A stretch of 64,000 nt of DNA from Ichthyophis bannanicus (lineage: Eukaryota > Chordata > Amphibia > Gymnophiona > Ichthyophiidae). This document shows, piece after piece, positions 29,960 to 41,440 of the stretch. The stretch covers positions 153,549,532 to 153,613,531 of the forward strand of contig CM066041.1 of NCBI GenBank assembly GCA_033557465.1, read 5' to 3'. A program made the position numbers and the translations under genes. How positions within the stretch are numbered: position 1 is the stretch's first letter; the number at the start of each line of letters is the position of its first letter. A model generated the notes under the pieces. That model saw only the letters and a program-made list of their open reading frames with translations. It did no database searches and was not told the DNA's origin.

Positions 29960-30375
29960 ATAAGTGAGAGTCATGAGATTGGGAGAGCAAGTGTTGTCCG
30001 GGAAGGGGACTGACTGGTGTCAGTGGAGGGAGTGCAAAGCATTAGATGATGTCTCCAAAATGATCTCTGAAGATGAAAGTTTCCAACTTCTTCCTGAAAT
30101 CTTTGGCATCAGTGGTAGCCCTCAAGTCATTTGGGTGGGAGTTCCAGAGAGTGGGTGCTGCAAGGGAGAGGGCCTTCGCGGATATGGACTTAGTGGTTTT
30201 AGTGTAAATGCTAGGGGTTCAGGATAGTGTCCCATTTTTGAGCGACAGGTTCATGTTTTGCTGAACCGGTGATAATGCGAGCTGTGGTATTTTGTGCCAT
30301 CTGTAGGGGTCGCGTTGATTGTTTGGGTAGGCCATGGTATATCGTGTTGCAGTAGTCTAATATGGGCGTGATAAT
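29960..30375 (-). mobile_element. LINE fragment (Rex-like C-terminus and 3' UTR)
   Basis: Minus-strand DYCNTIYHGLPK near 30370, QMAQNTTARI near 30300 and KWDTILNP near 30230, then untranslated sequence. The 3' end is truncated by the adjacent MITE. Confidence 0.65.
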
Positions 30376-30594
30376 AGATATTTAAATACTTCCAGAAAGT
30401 CTGTCAAGCTATTGTATCTCCCCTTTCCACCTTTCTTCCAAAGTACATATAATGAGTCTTCAAATCTGTCCCCATATTATAGGTGTAGTTTGCCTACTTT
30501 GTTTGGGGGGGGCAAAGGGTAGGGAGCCCAGATTGGTGGTGGTGGTTGGGGGAGTTTCCTCTCCTTCCCTTCATATGGGCATTGATTTAGCTTT
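30376..30594. other. Unassigned intron sequence
   Basis: Nothing recognised. Confidence 0.25.
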
Positions 30595-31480
30595 CTCTCT
30601 CTCTCCCCTCCCCCAACATATACACATTTCCATCACGCACGCACGCACACACTCACTCTATCTCCCTCCTCCTAGGCCTGCCACCACCATCCTTAACCAC
30701 CTCTCTTGTTCATTTGTAACTGCAACAGGATGATTTGATAAAATATTTTGAAACCTTTAAATAATTAACCCCCCCCCAAAGAAATACATTCTATTTTAAT
30801 TTATCAAGCCTTTCTATTGTTAATTTGTTTACTTTTTCCAGGTTTCGTCTCCCCTCTGATATCTAAGTTTTCTGCTTCTGTTGCCCATTTTATTCTCTCA
30901 GCATTTCCTCTAGATGTTTCCATCCTGATATCCATCTTTTTGCTTTTTAATAGGTTCCATTTCATTTTATGTACTTTTTTCCTTGTGTTTGCCTTTATCA
31001 CACCTTTTTGTTCTTCCATTTTTCTCCCCTTCCTCTTGCTCTCATGCATACCCTTCACTCCTCACCTCCCCGCATACATTTTTCCTCCCCACCTCTCCAT
31101 AATTCCCTTATTCTTAACCTCTCTTCTTTATCTCTTCCTCCATCTTTTCCTCCTTGCTTTTTTTCCTCCACCCCACCTTTTTACTTCCTTCCTGCTCCCC
31201 ACTTCTTCTGACTCATTTCTCTTCCTCACTCGTTTCTCTCAGCTCTTCTTCCTCTCCTCTCATCTCTCTCTGTTCCCCTTTCCTCACCCTTCCTCTCTTC
31301 CCTCTACTTTTTCTTTCCTTCCCCCTCCTCATATCCTCCCCTCTTATCCATCCCCCAGCTTTCATCGTTCCACTTCCCAGCACACGCTCACTCTCTCTTC
31401 TCTTCCCCTTCCTCCTGGCATATTCTCTCCCTTCCATCCTTTCTGGAATATTTTTCTCTCTCTTTCCACTATAACACACT
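30595..31480. repeat. Long pyrimidine-rich tract with simple repeats
   Basis: CTCTCTCTCTCTCCCC at 30595, CACGCACGCACGCAC at 30636, and a nearly continuous C/T-rich plus strand from about 31000 to 31470. The 226-codon frame across it (Ser/Phe/Leu/Pro only) is a composition artefact. Confidence 0.8.
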
Positions 31481-32470
31481 ATTTATGTTTATTTTAAATG
31501 TTTTATATTGCCTCTCTCAATACATCAAGATGGTTCACAACAATTCATACAATACAATAAAAATAAATGGTAAAAAAGTAAAAATAATATAAAAGGAAAA
31601 AAAAAGAACAGAAATAGGGAAATAATCCAAATACACTATAATAAATCCATCCAAGAAAAGTCAAATGAGAACAAATAGAATAAAATAAAAAATAGGAACA
31701 AGTGTGCTGATACGATACCAGAAACCCATGAGCTGATGAATGATTAAATGCCCTGGAAAGCCAAAGAAAAGTAATAGGTCTTAAGGGCAGTTTTAAATTT
31801 TAAAAATTTTGCTCCAAAGGTAAGGGACTAAAATAGAATGCAGAGTGACAAGTGGATTCAAGTCTGGTTTGACTGGATTTAAGGAGGACAAGAAAATTTT
31901 CACCCTGGATCTGAATGAATGTGACAGAATATATGTGATAAGTAAATTGGATTGGAATGATATTGAGGATGACCAGAACACAGAATCTTAAAAAAGTCAG
32001 TCTTAAATTTAATTCTGTTGGACAATTTCTCCAAATGGGTTAGTTTTGTGCTCACCATGACAGTCATGAACCTCACTCCTAAGCTAGGGTATGTGGAGTA
32101 TGATCTCAGTCTCTCAAATTTAGTCTGTTGCCCACCTTAGTACTTACATCATGCCAAAGAGAGCTTCCTTCTTGAGTTCATAAGATGTAACATGTATAGA
32201 TAGTTTGTCAAGATGTGATTGGAAGTTCTTCTTTATCAAGCCTGTGACTCCCAATACAATGGAAAATATTTTTGTATCATTTTCTTGGTCTCTATAAGTG
32301 AGAGGCAACCAATGTTCATTTATTAGTAATGCTGTGACATGATCATGATATTTAGCAAAGGAAACTAACTTCATTGCAGTATTTTAAATAAGTTGCAAAT
32401 ATTTCAAGCTAGACTGAGGAACCCATTATACCATGAATTAAAATACTCCAGCTTCCTTATAACAAGAGCA
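31481..32470 (-). mobile_element. LINE 3' end and C-terminal fragment
   Basis: 31485-31560 is a LINE-type 3' tail (TTTATATTGCCTCTCTC...GATGGTTCACAACAATTCAT). The higher part encodes YHDHVTALLINEHWLPLTYRDQ (32374-32144), the LINE C-terminal HVTPLL...HWLPV motif, and is paralogous to 61900-62330. Confidence 0.6.
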
Positions 32471-32639
32471 TGGGCCAAAATCAACTAAGCTTTTCTTTCA
32501 AAAAATGGTCTGATGAATCTGATTAAGCATAGTGAGTAGAAACAAGCTTTGACAGAAGAAACTTTAGTGAAAGTAAGATGAGTGCCTAATATATATAGAC
32601 AGATATTGATGCTTGTCTTCCTCTTTCTGTGATCTTTGA

Positions 32640-33115
32640 TATTTTATTTATTTATTTTAAAACATTTATAGACCACCATATGCTACAGCATTCAAGGCAG
32701 TTTACAACAATATAAAAAAACCCAGAACACAGATCACCCCAATCCTCCACCTTCAGCCCCACCTGAGCCAGAGATACCGTACCACTCCCACTCTCACCCC
32801 CACCCTCACAATCACTGCCAGTTGCCACTGCTGCCTACTACCCCTACTGCCACCTAAGAGGGAAAAAGAAAGGACGTTAATCCTTCCTAAACATCATCAA
32901 ATTTCGTTTTCTTCTGCAAAACCTCCAGCAATGTATTCGATAGAGTCGGAGCTGCCACTGAAAATACCCGAGCCCGCCACCGGTGCAACGAACCTGAGTA
33001 AACCCAGGCATAGCCAACAGCTGCGTCTGCATAGAGCAGAGAGCCCTCTTGGGTTGGTACCAAGACACTGTACCCTGAAGGCTACTTCTTTTGCAAACCA
33101 TAGCAGCCTCCTTTT
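32640..33115 (-). mobile_element. LINE 3' end, second copy
   Basis: TTATTTATTTATTTTAAAAC then ATAGACCACCATATGCTACA...GGCAGTTTACAACAATAT, a LINE 3' tail of the same type as 31485. It is followed by CCCACC-rich sequence and a decayed C-terminal coding region. Confidence 0.55.
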
Positions 33116-33229
33116 CCTTTTATATTTATTTACTTTCCTAACAAAAAGGGTTGTTGTCTTTCTTCTGGCTCTTCATCTGTGAGCATAGAACCAAAATATT
33201 TAAGGAAATTCTTTTTTACCCTCATCAAC

Positions 33230-33572
33230 ATTTCCGTTTTAGCCCTTCACCATGGAGTCTGACTCGAGTTGCGAGGGACAGATTAGAATGTCATTTTAGC
33301 TGGCAGTTCAATCATTAGACATGTGGATAGCTGGATGGCTGGTGGGAATGAAGATCACTTGGAAACTTGCCTGCCTTTTGCAAAGGTGCCAGATTTCACA
33401 TGCCACCTAGATAGGATTTTAGTCAGTGCTGGTGAGAAGCCAGCTGTCTCGGTACATGTGATTACCAATGACATACAAAAGTGTGGGAAGGAGCTTCTAG
33501 AAGTCAAATTCAAGCTTTTAAGGTAAAAAGTTGAAATCTTGAACCTCCAGGGTAGCATTTTCAGAAATGATC
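33230..33572 (+). pseudogene. CR1 ORF1 esterase-domain fragment
   Basis: Translation contains SIIRHVDSWMAGG and VHVITNDIQKCGKELLEVKF, resembling the GDSL/SGNH-type esterase domain of CR1 ORF1 (family GDSIIR and HVGTNDI). The catalytic Gly-Asp-Ser block is altered and the His-Val-Gly-Thr block reads HVIT, so it is non-functional. It is joined abruptly to a DIRS fragment at 33575. Confidence 0.7.
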
Positions 33573-33574
33573 CA

Positions 33575-34430
33575 TAGAAACATGTGAGTGAGTCCAAAGG
33601 ACTACTTTGTCATGGTGGAAGCGAGTATAGGGAGGGTCCACCACCAAAGCCTGAAGCTCACTAATGCATCTAACTGAAGTGAGGGCAATTAGGAAGATTA
33701 CCTTCCAAGAGAGGAACTTAAGTGAGGTCGTGGCTAATGGTTCAAAGGGCGGCTTGAGAACCTGCACTAGAATGATATTGAGGTCCCAAGCTACTGGAGG
33801 TAGCTTAATGGGCGGTTTGAACAGCAAGAGACCTCTCATGAAACATGCTACTAGCAGTTACATGGAGATAGGCTGACCATCCAGTAGATGGTGAGAGGCC
33901 GCAATGGCACTGAGATGGGCTCTCACCGAGTTGGTCTTTAGACCTGTTGAAGACATACTGGAGGTGTGACTCCACTGGAGCAGAAAAGGGATTGAGATCT
34001 TTCTGGGACCACTAGACAGAGAATTTATGCCACTTAAAAGCATATGAATGTCTGGTGGATGGCCTCCTAGAAGCCAAAAGGATCTCCTTAACCTCTTGGG
34101 TAAAGTCAAAGCCCTGTAAAGCTATGCTCTCAGCAGCCAAGCTGTGAAGCGGAGAGACTGTGGATTGGGATGGAGCAGTGAGTCATCGTCCTTACATCAC
34201 TGTATATATACTCTTTGTACATAGGTTATGCTTTTTTACTTCCATCTGCATGTCTCTCCTCCCCATCCCTTCCTCAGATTTGCTTTTTGCTGGCTCCATG
34301 GAAAACGAAGAACTGAAGAGAGGGAGTTGGGAAGGTGGGAAGGCAGTCGCGCAGGCGCAGTGGAGTGCTCCCAAAAGCTTTCCTATTGGACTCTGGGGAG
34401 CGTTCCAGCACTGGCTCCGTTGGAACTGAT
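33575..34430 (-). pseudogene. DIRS tyrosine recombinase fragment
   Basis: Minus-strand PVAWDLNIILVQVLKPPFEP and SLKFLSWKVIFLIALTSVRCISELQAL (33839-33561): the catalytic Arg region, with Arg-Arg changed to Arg-Cys. N-terminal pieces (AHLSAIAASHHLL) lie at 34109-33858. A different DIRS family from the 16-22 kb element. 34170-34430 has no clear domain. Confidence 0.7.
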
Positions 34431-34439
34431 GTTCTGAAT

Positions 34440-35560
34440 AGATCGAAGAGGAGAGAGATGACTCTGAGGGAGACCAGCAAGGAGGAGGTTGCAATAGTCA
34501 AGACGGAAGGTACTAAAGAGTGGACAAGAGTTTTAGTAATGTGTTCAGAGAGGAGAGATGGATTTTATTGATGTTATACTACTACAAATACTACTGAGCA
34601 TTTAGAGAAAGAAACCACAGGTTTTAGCAATCTGTTGAATAGGAAAAGGGAGGAGTCAAAGATAACACCAAGCTTGCGGGCTGAGGAAACAGGAAGAGGA
34701 AGAGTATTGTCAACAGTGAAAGAGGAAGGGGGAGGAGGGTTTAGGGGAAAGATAAGTTTGGTTTTAACCATGTTCAATTTCAGACGGTGGTGAGACATCC
34801 AGGCAGTGATGTCAGATAATTATTATAATCAGGCAGAGATACGAGCTTGGAGTGTAAGAGAAATGCTAGGTAAAGATAAAAAAATTTGAGAGTCATCAGC
34901 ATAAAAATCATACTGAAAGCCATGGGAAGAGATGAGGGCACCAAGGGACTGGGTGTAGAGAGAGAAAAGGAGAGGGCCTAGAACAGACCCTTGGGATACA
35001 CCAACTGAAAGAGGGATGGCAGTAAAGGAGGAACCACCAGAACAAACACTGAAAGAGTGATTGGAGAGATAAGTAGAGAACCAAGACAGCACAGAGCCCC
35101 TAAAACCAAGAGAGGATAATGTGTCGACGAGGAGGAGGTGGTCAACAGAATCAAAAGCAGCAAAAAGGTCAAGAAGAATGAGAACTGAGTAAAGGTCTTT
35201 GGACGGCCAGGAACAAGTCACAGAAGACTTTGGCAAGAGCCATTAAAGTAGAATGAAAAGGACGAAAACTGGACTGGAGTGGATGAAGGAGGGCATGAGA
35301 AGAGAGAAATTTGAGGCAGCGGGGGAGAACTACACGTTCAAGAAGTTTGGAAATGAATGGGAGAAGGGAGATGCGTCGATAATTAGAAGGACAAGTAGGG
35401 TCAAGTGAAGGTTTTTTGAGGAGGGGAGTGATCACAACATGCTTGAAGGCTGCAGGGAAGGTTGCAGTGGAGAGTGAAATGTTGAGACTATGTGAGATGG
35501 AAGGGATGACGGAGGAGGAGATGGCAGGAGGAGAATTTTAACACTGAATCAAACGTAATA
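34440..35560 (-). pseudogene. L2 LINE reverse transcriptase region
   Basis: Minus-strand RT in two overlapping frames: 35435-35169 (ITPLLKKPSLDPTCPSNYR, LEFLSSH-type) and 35236-34829 ([21 protein letters not shown], [16 protein letters not shown], catalytic [10 protein letters not shown]). C-terminal traces run to 34440. The catalytic YADD is intact but the frame is broken. Same family as 37440-41173. Confidence 0.82.
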
Positions 35561-35935
35561 ATATTCCCTTTCTACTCCTATACCACCTCCTCCTCCACCC
35601 ACTCCCTGAAATCAAAGCTAAACTCTAATTGAGCAATGTAATGTCCCCGGAAGGTGGGGTATATATCCCGGGGCCCCCAAAATATATAACCTTAAACGGT
35701 AGAACAAGAAAACCCCTCTCCTCCCCTCCCCAATGTTTGACAGTACAGAGGGTTCATCATCACTATTCGAGGTGACTATTTAAAAAAAAAAAGAACTGAT
35801 TGTCTTATATTTATACTATAGACATGAACATGTTGTGTATCTCAGCAAATACTTTCTAATATTGTCATACGGGTGGATTGGGCCAAGCAGTACATAATTT
35901 AGAGTGATCTGCATCTTTCTCCTTTCTCCTTTCAG
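35561..35935. other. Intron sequence upstream of exon, unassigned
   Basis: No repeat recognised. The last 30 bases are a strong polypyrimidine tract (TCTTTCTCCTTTCTCCTTTC) ahead of AG at 35934-35935. Confidence 0.5.
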
Positions 35936-36096
35936 GAGTGCTAGAAGTATACAGAGTGTTTAAGAGAGTGGAAGGAGGTATGAAAGCATTGGACATAACC
36001 AGTGAAACGCTTCAGCATAGCCTCAGAGACATTGAGCTCACTTGGAATAACCTACTGGCTTTCCTCTCATTTTGCCCTTCTATACTACAGATGTTG
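35936..36096 (+). CDS. SYNRG: Coding exon of a synergin gamma-like gene (exon 2 of 3 seen)
   Basis: 161-base exon: excellent acceptor (polypyrimidine tract then CAG), donor GTAAGC at 36097. The first two bases complete a Gly codon begun at 27616; 53 codons follow and the exon ends in phase 0. It encodes LEVYRVFKRVEGGMKA, then SETLQHSLRDIELTWNNLLA and a hydrophobic end. This resembles the EVYRV-KRVE-G-KA and W-NN-L pattern near the synergin gamma C-terminus. The amphipathic helix pattern suggests a helical-bundle segment. Reading beyond the donor reaches a stop at 36139. Low similarity to any repeat in the window supports a host exon. Confidence 0.75.
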
Positions 36097-36896
36097 GTAA
36101 GCAATTTTGAGTTGCAAACCCAGAAGACTAACTTCTGCTAATTTCTCCTTTTGTATTTGATCAATCTATAGAGAGTAACCTTGTGGCAAGCAGCAGCACT
36201 TGCTGGAGACGGGAACAATGATCATTCCAGCTGTGTGAACATTACATAGAAATAAATGTAGGGACACTTAGGCCTAATAAAAATACTTGAGACTGGGAAG
36301 CTTTCTAGGCTTGGGGGGGTTTGAGGTCAGAGAGAGACTGCCACTGTCTTCCAAGGTTGAGGGCCAGAGTATAAAAGGAGGGCTCAAGGAGTCCTAGGCT
36401 ATCATCGATTAGGAGGGGAGCAAGGAAAAGGCAGCTGGGGATCACGGCTCTTTTGCTCCAAGAAGGAGAAGAGTAGATTTATTTTACGTCTCCTATGGGG
36501 AGAAAAGAAGTATTCTCTCAGAGGAAACATGGAGTGGATGCCAGGAAGGACAGTACTCCTAGTCCACAGGAGGACACGGAGGCTGGAAGCACCGACTAGC
36601 TCTTGTGACAATAATACGGATGGGAGAAGAGGCGTTCTAAGAGGGGTAGAGGAGGGTGTCCTCGAAGGAGCGCACTGAGAGCCCAGCATTGCTAACATGA
36701 TTCTCAAGAAGTGTGGGAAAATTTGAATTTTCATTGCAAAGATGCCCAAGTTACCCAGTTCCAGGAGGGAGCAACTTTTTGCACTGTATCCCAAAGTACC
36801 GTAGTATTCCTAGTCCGTAACGCTATCCATTGAAATCAGTGCTACGGGCCCCTCAATACATCAGAGTTCTGAAACTGTTTGTCTGTCATATATATA
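36097..36896. other. Intron sequence; possible LTR-like or promoter-like patch at 36340-36420
   Basis: No coding motif. 36370-36385 contains AGTATAAAAGGAGG, a good TATA-box match, in purine-rich surroundings. No matching second repeat or primer-binding site was found, so an LTR cannot be claimed. Confidence 0.3.
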
Positions 36897-37105
36897 CAGG
36901 GTGACCCAAAAAAAGTGAGAACATCTTGTAAATTAAAAGCTTAAATAGTTTACTTATTTACCTTTTTTAGCTAAATAACGTCTTTATTTCGACAATTTCC
37001 GGTCGCCATCTTTTTTTTAAAAAATTTGTCAATCGTTTACAACTGTCTTTTTGAATTTTTAAATAACTTAGATGCTACGAGATGTTCTCACTTTTTTTGG
37101 CCACC

Positions 37106-37107
<2 letters not shown>
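36897..37107. mobile_element. mariner-type MITE
   Basis: Left end CAGGGTGACCCAAAAAAAGT with GAGAACATCT, right end AGATGTTCTCACTTTTTTTG then GCCACCCT: inverted repeats of about 30 bp, 210 bp in all. TA dinucleotides flank both sides but lie in TA-rich sequence. Non-coding deletion derivative. Confidence 0.82.
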
Positions 37108-37140
<33 letters not shown>

Positions 37141-37146
37141 GATATT
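37108..37146. repeat. (CT)n-(TA)n microsatellite
   Basis: CTCTCTCTCTCTCTCT followed by ATATATATATATA, directly at the right end of the mariner MITE. Confidence 0.9.
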
Positions 37147-37680
37147 TATATTTAGCATTGTTAGTGTGTTTTTATCTTATCTGTTTTGGGAAATATTGTT
37201 AAGCTCTCTGCTATCTTCTGCTGGCTGTTCCTTGCTCTCCTATTAACTAATTGTACCTGCCCCTGTACTTGATTCTCTCTACTATCTGGCCTCTCTGTTT
37301 GTAGAGACCAAGTTCAAATTCAGATTGTAACTCTGGTCTCTGCTTTTTTAAATGGAGTTTATTAAATTTTAAATTTTTTTGTGCCTTTAATGTGGATTCT
37401 GCCTGTTTCTTTTCTTCTAATTTACCTGAGTGTGCAGAAGGTGGCATGGCTCAGCCCCTCCCCCCACAGAGGCATTGCTAGGTCCCTTTTCCTCTCTGTC
37501 CATGTGTGCTTGTCCCATTGTTGCCTCTCTGCCCTGGCTCTTAGTTTCTGTCTTTATTTATCTATCTTTCTATCTATCATTATTAGTATGTTTATATCTG
37601 GGGGGGGGGGGGGGGATTGTCATATTGTTCAGCTGTCTATCTTCTGCTGGCTGTTCCTTGCTCCCTCCTCTGCCTTCTGT
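37147..37680 (+). repeat. Two direct repeats upstream of the L2 LINE
   Basis: TATCTTCTGCTGGCTGTTCC and TTGCTC recur at about 37210 and 37638, each preceded by a TTAGTGTGTTT/TTAGTATGTTT block, so a unit of about 430 bases is duplicated. A G19 run is at 37601-37617. Possibly tandem 5' UTR monomers of the L2 that follows. Confidence 0.5.
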
Positions 37681-40600
37681 ATTATCTCACCCCTCGACTA
37701 ACAGTCTCGTATAGCTGTCCTGTGCTCACAAGTATACCCTAGTCCCCTGGGACCACTCTCCTGCCTATCCTTAATATACTTCCTCTGACTTCTACTTCCT
37801 CCATTTCTTTCCTATGGCTCCACATCACTTGCTCTTCCTATTGTTGACATGTCCTAATCTTCTCCCCTCATACCAACGATTTCAAGCTCTTCTCCTTATC
37901 ATCCCCTCCCTACCATCCTCACCTCACCTGCCATCTTGTCTTCTACCCTATCATCCACTCTTGAGCTTCACCATTTTCTTCTTCTCTTTCAGCCATCTCC
38001 TTTCTCTCTGAAGCAACCTCACCCCCGTTACACCGTGCTGCCTCCTCTCTGCCCTGCACTCTCCTGCTCCTTCTCCTCCTCTCATCTAGGGACATCAATC
38101 CAAACTCTGGCCCCCTTAAACTTTTTTCAAACTCCTAGGGCAGATCCACATGCAATTCCTCAAATCTTATTCATATCCCTCTCCTTACCCCCTCCTCTCT
38201 CCCTTACCCATGCCCTTGTGGAATGCACACTCCATCTCAAATAAGCTTGCCTTTATTCATGACTTCTTTATCTCTAGTACTCTCCATCTTCTTGCTCTGA
38301 CTGAGACCTGGCTTCTCCCTGAAGACTCAGCTTCAGTCAGTGCCCTCTGCCATGGCAGCTACCAATTCTCTCATATGCCTCATTCCATTGGTCATGGTGG
38401 TGGTATTGGGTTTCTACTCTCTCATTTCTGCCAATTTCAAACCCTCCTTCTACCTCAGTCTCACTTCTTTCCCTCCTTTGAAGTCCACTCTATCCGCCTT
38501 TTTACTCTACTACCTCTCCAAGTAACTCTCATTTATTGACCCCCTGAGAAATTCACCTCTGCCTTTCTCACTGACTTTGATTTATGGCTTTCCTTCTTTC
38601 TGGATGCATCTTCCCTCTCCCTTATTCTCAGGGATTTTAACATTTATGTTGATAACCCCTCTGACTCTTATGCCTTAAAGCTCCTTTCTCTTATCTCCTC
38701 AGTCAACCTTCCACTGTGCTCTACTGCCCTTACTCGCTAGTATAGCGACTGCTTTGACCTTGTATTTTTCTCAGACTTCTGTATCTCAGCTCTTCCACTA
38801 TCTGACCATCACCTGCTAAGCTTCACTCTTCAAATCTCCCTCCCCACGTGAGTCTCACCCAATCTCCCCCAATCTCTTTAGGAATCTCATGCTATTGACC
38901 AATCAGCTCTCTCCAGTACTGTCTCATCACCTCTTTCCTCCTCTGTTATCTGAATCTGTTGATGAGGCAGTATCTTCCTATAACACTGAACTCTCCTCTG
39001 CTCTGGATGCTCTTGCTCCTTCTATGCCATTTCCTGTGAGGTGTACCGTACCTCAGCCCTGGCTATCCTCAACAACCTGCTGCCCACATTCCTGTGCCCG
39101 CTCAGCTGAGTGCATTTGGCTCAAATTCTGCTCCCTTGTGGACTTTCTACATTTCAAATTCATGCTAGCCTCTTTCCAGCCAGCCATAGCACTCACCAAA
39201 CAAGACTATTATGTCTACCTGACTTAACGCCCTAGCCTCTGAGTCTCGCCAACTCTTCACTACACTCAACTCTGTCCTCAAGGTGCCTCCTCCCCCAATC
39301 CCTCCTTTACTTTCTGTACAGACTTTGGCTATTTCCATGACAAAGACCAGAAGATTAGCCTTGAATTATCCACAGTGTTACATCCATTCCACCTCTTCCA
39401 TCCCAAATGCTTCCCCCAACCTCTGCCACCCTTTCTTCCTTTTCTAAGATCACTGAGGAGGAAACCACACATCTTCTTTCCTCTTCCAAGCTCACTAACT
39501 GCTCCTCTGATCATATTCCCACCTGTATACTGAACTCAGTTTCCTCCGTCATCATTCTTTCCAGTTGTCATATTCTCAACCTATTGCTTTCCACTGCAAC
39601 TTTTCCTGCAGCCTTCCAGCATGCTATGGTTACACATCTCCTCAAGAAATCCTCACTAGACCCTACCTGTCCTTCAAATTATCAACCCATCTCCTTCCTC
39701 CTCTTTATTTCTGAACTACTTGAGTGTTCGGTTCACCGGCATGGTCTTGAATTTCTCTCCTCTCAAGCCCTTCTGGATCTATTGTAATCTGACTTTCGTC
39801 CTCTGCATTCTACTGAAACAGCTCTTGCCAAAGTCTCCAGGGACATGTTCCTAGCCAAATCCAAGGGCCTTTACTCAGTCTTCATCCTTGTTGACCTTTC
39901 TGCTGATTTTCATGCTGTTGACCACCACCTTCTCCTCGATACCTTGTCCTCACTTGGTTTTAAGGGCTCTGTTCTATCATGGTTCTTTTTTTATCTCTCC
40001 CACCACACTTTTAGTGTATGTTCTGGTGGATCCTCCTCTACTGCTATCCCTCTGTCAATTGGTGTACCAAGGGTCTGTCTTGGGACAACTCCTTTTCTCT
40101 GTATATATCCAGTCCTTTGGTGTGCTCATCTCCTCCCCAGATTGTAGGTACCGTCTTCACATTGATGATGATCTACCTCTCTATACCTGAAATCTCTCTG
40201 GGAATGCACATCTGTATCTCTGTCTGCATATCTGACATTGTTGCCTGGATGTCTCACTGCCATTTGAAATTGAACATAGCCAAAACCAAGATTCTTATCT
40301 TTCCCCATAAACTCACCTCTCCCCTTCTTCCTTTCTCTATTTCTGTGGTGCTCTACTCCTCCCAGTTTCCTTGGCTTGCAACACTGGGGTCATCTTTGAC
40401 TCCTCCCTCTCCCTCTCCACACACACATCCAACTGATAGCTAAATATTGTCGTTTCTTTTTCTACAACATCAGAAAACTTCACTCATTCCTTTCTGAACA
40501 CACTAGTAAGACCCTTGTCTACTCTTTAGTCACCTCCCGTCTATACTATTGCAACCTCCTCCTTGCTGGTCTCCCTGTGAGTCATCTCTCTCTCTCTCCT

Positions 40601-41173
40601 TCAATCTGTTCAAAATTCAACTCATGGCTTATCTTCCACCAGTCTTGCTATGCTCATGTAACTCCTCTTCTCAAGTCACTTCATTGGCTTCCTATCTGTT
40701 TCTGCATCCAGTTCAGACTTCTCCTACTGACCTGTAAGAGCCTTCATTTGTCTGCTCCTCACTACCTTTCCTCTCTTATCTCTCCCTACACCCCTCTTAT
40801 CTCTCCCTACACCCCTCCTCCTCGGGAGCTATTCTCCTCTGGCAGAGCACTTCTATCTATGCCCTTTTCTTCCACTCCAAACTTTGATCTTTCCACCTTG
40901 CTGCTCCTTATGTCTGGAACAAACTACCTGAGTCAGTATATCAGGCTCCATCTCTGGCCCTTTTCAAATCGAGGCCACTTTTGGATCCTGATCCGTGAAG
41001 TCTACTGCTCTCTATGTATTTCCTTACCAATCCCCTAGACATATCCTTGTCCCCAACTATTGTGTTGTCTGTCTTGACAAGATTATAAGCTCTAAACAGG
41101 GCTCATCTCGTACATGTCTCTGTACAGCACTGCGTACCCTTTGTAGTACTATGCAAATGATCAGTAGTAGTAG
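37681..41173 (+). mobile_element. Near full-length L2 LINE, inactive
   Basis: Plus-strand element with a 5' region, endonuclease (38220-38830: LWNAHSISNKLAFIHDF, LLALTETWL), linker, RT (39400-40290) and C-terminal domain (40560-41000: HVTPLLKSLHWLPICFCI, PRELFSSG). It ends GTACCCTTTGTAGTACTATG then AGTAGTAGTAGG, an L2-type 3' end with trinucleotide tail. Many frameshifts. The most complete L2 in the window. Confidence 0.85.
39400..40290 (+). pseudogene. L2 reverse transcriptase, mutated active site
   Basis: RT of the L2 element. Visible in order: VTHLLKKSSLDPTCPSNYQP, SVFILVDLSADFHAVDHHLL (family DLSAAFDTVDH), GFKGSVLSWF and GGSSSTAIPLSIGV. The catalytic block, usually YADDTQLYLS, reads HIDDDLPLYT; the two Asp remain but neighbours are altered. 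Frameshifts occur between 39790 and 40160. Confidence 0.8.
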
Positions 41174-41440
41174 GATAGGATTGTTAGAAATTTAGGGCTG
41201 GCCTAGAATCTCCCTTGAGGAACTGAGGAACTTGGTGGTTCTGCAAGTGGCTAAGAGGCTGTGTTTTTGCTTGAGAACCTGATCATATAAATCCCGACAA
41301 TGTGGGAGCCCAGAATATTTTTCTACAAGTTGCTTCCTTCTTTCTGTCTTCAATTTTGGATCTGGGCCAGATCCTGTTTAGTTTCATGGACACCCACAAA
41401 CGTAGGCCACAGAAAGCACACAACCTCACTCGCTGATAAC
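41174..41440. other. Unassigned sequence
   Basis: No recognised feature. Confidence 0.25.

Noticed and set aside
30817..31497. 226-codon plus-strand open frame rich in Ser, Phe, Leu and Pro
   Set aside because: It lies wholly in a C/T-rich tract; all pyrimidine codons give these residues and no stop, so the length is explained by composition.
36340..36420. Solo LTR or promoter around a TATAAAA
   Set aside because: A single TATA match; no second repeat copy, no TG...CA termini or target duplication found.
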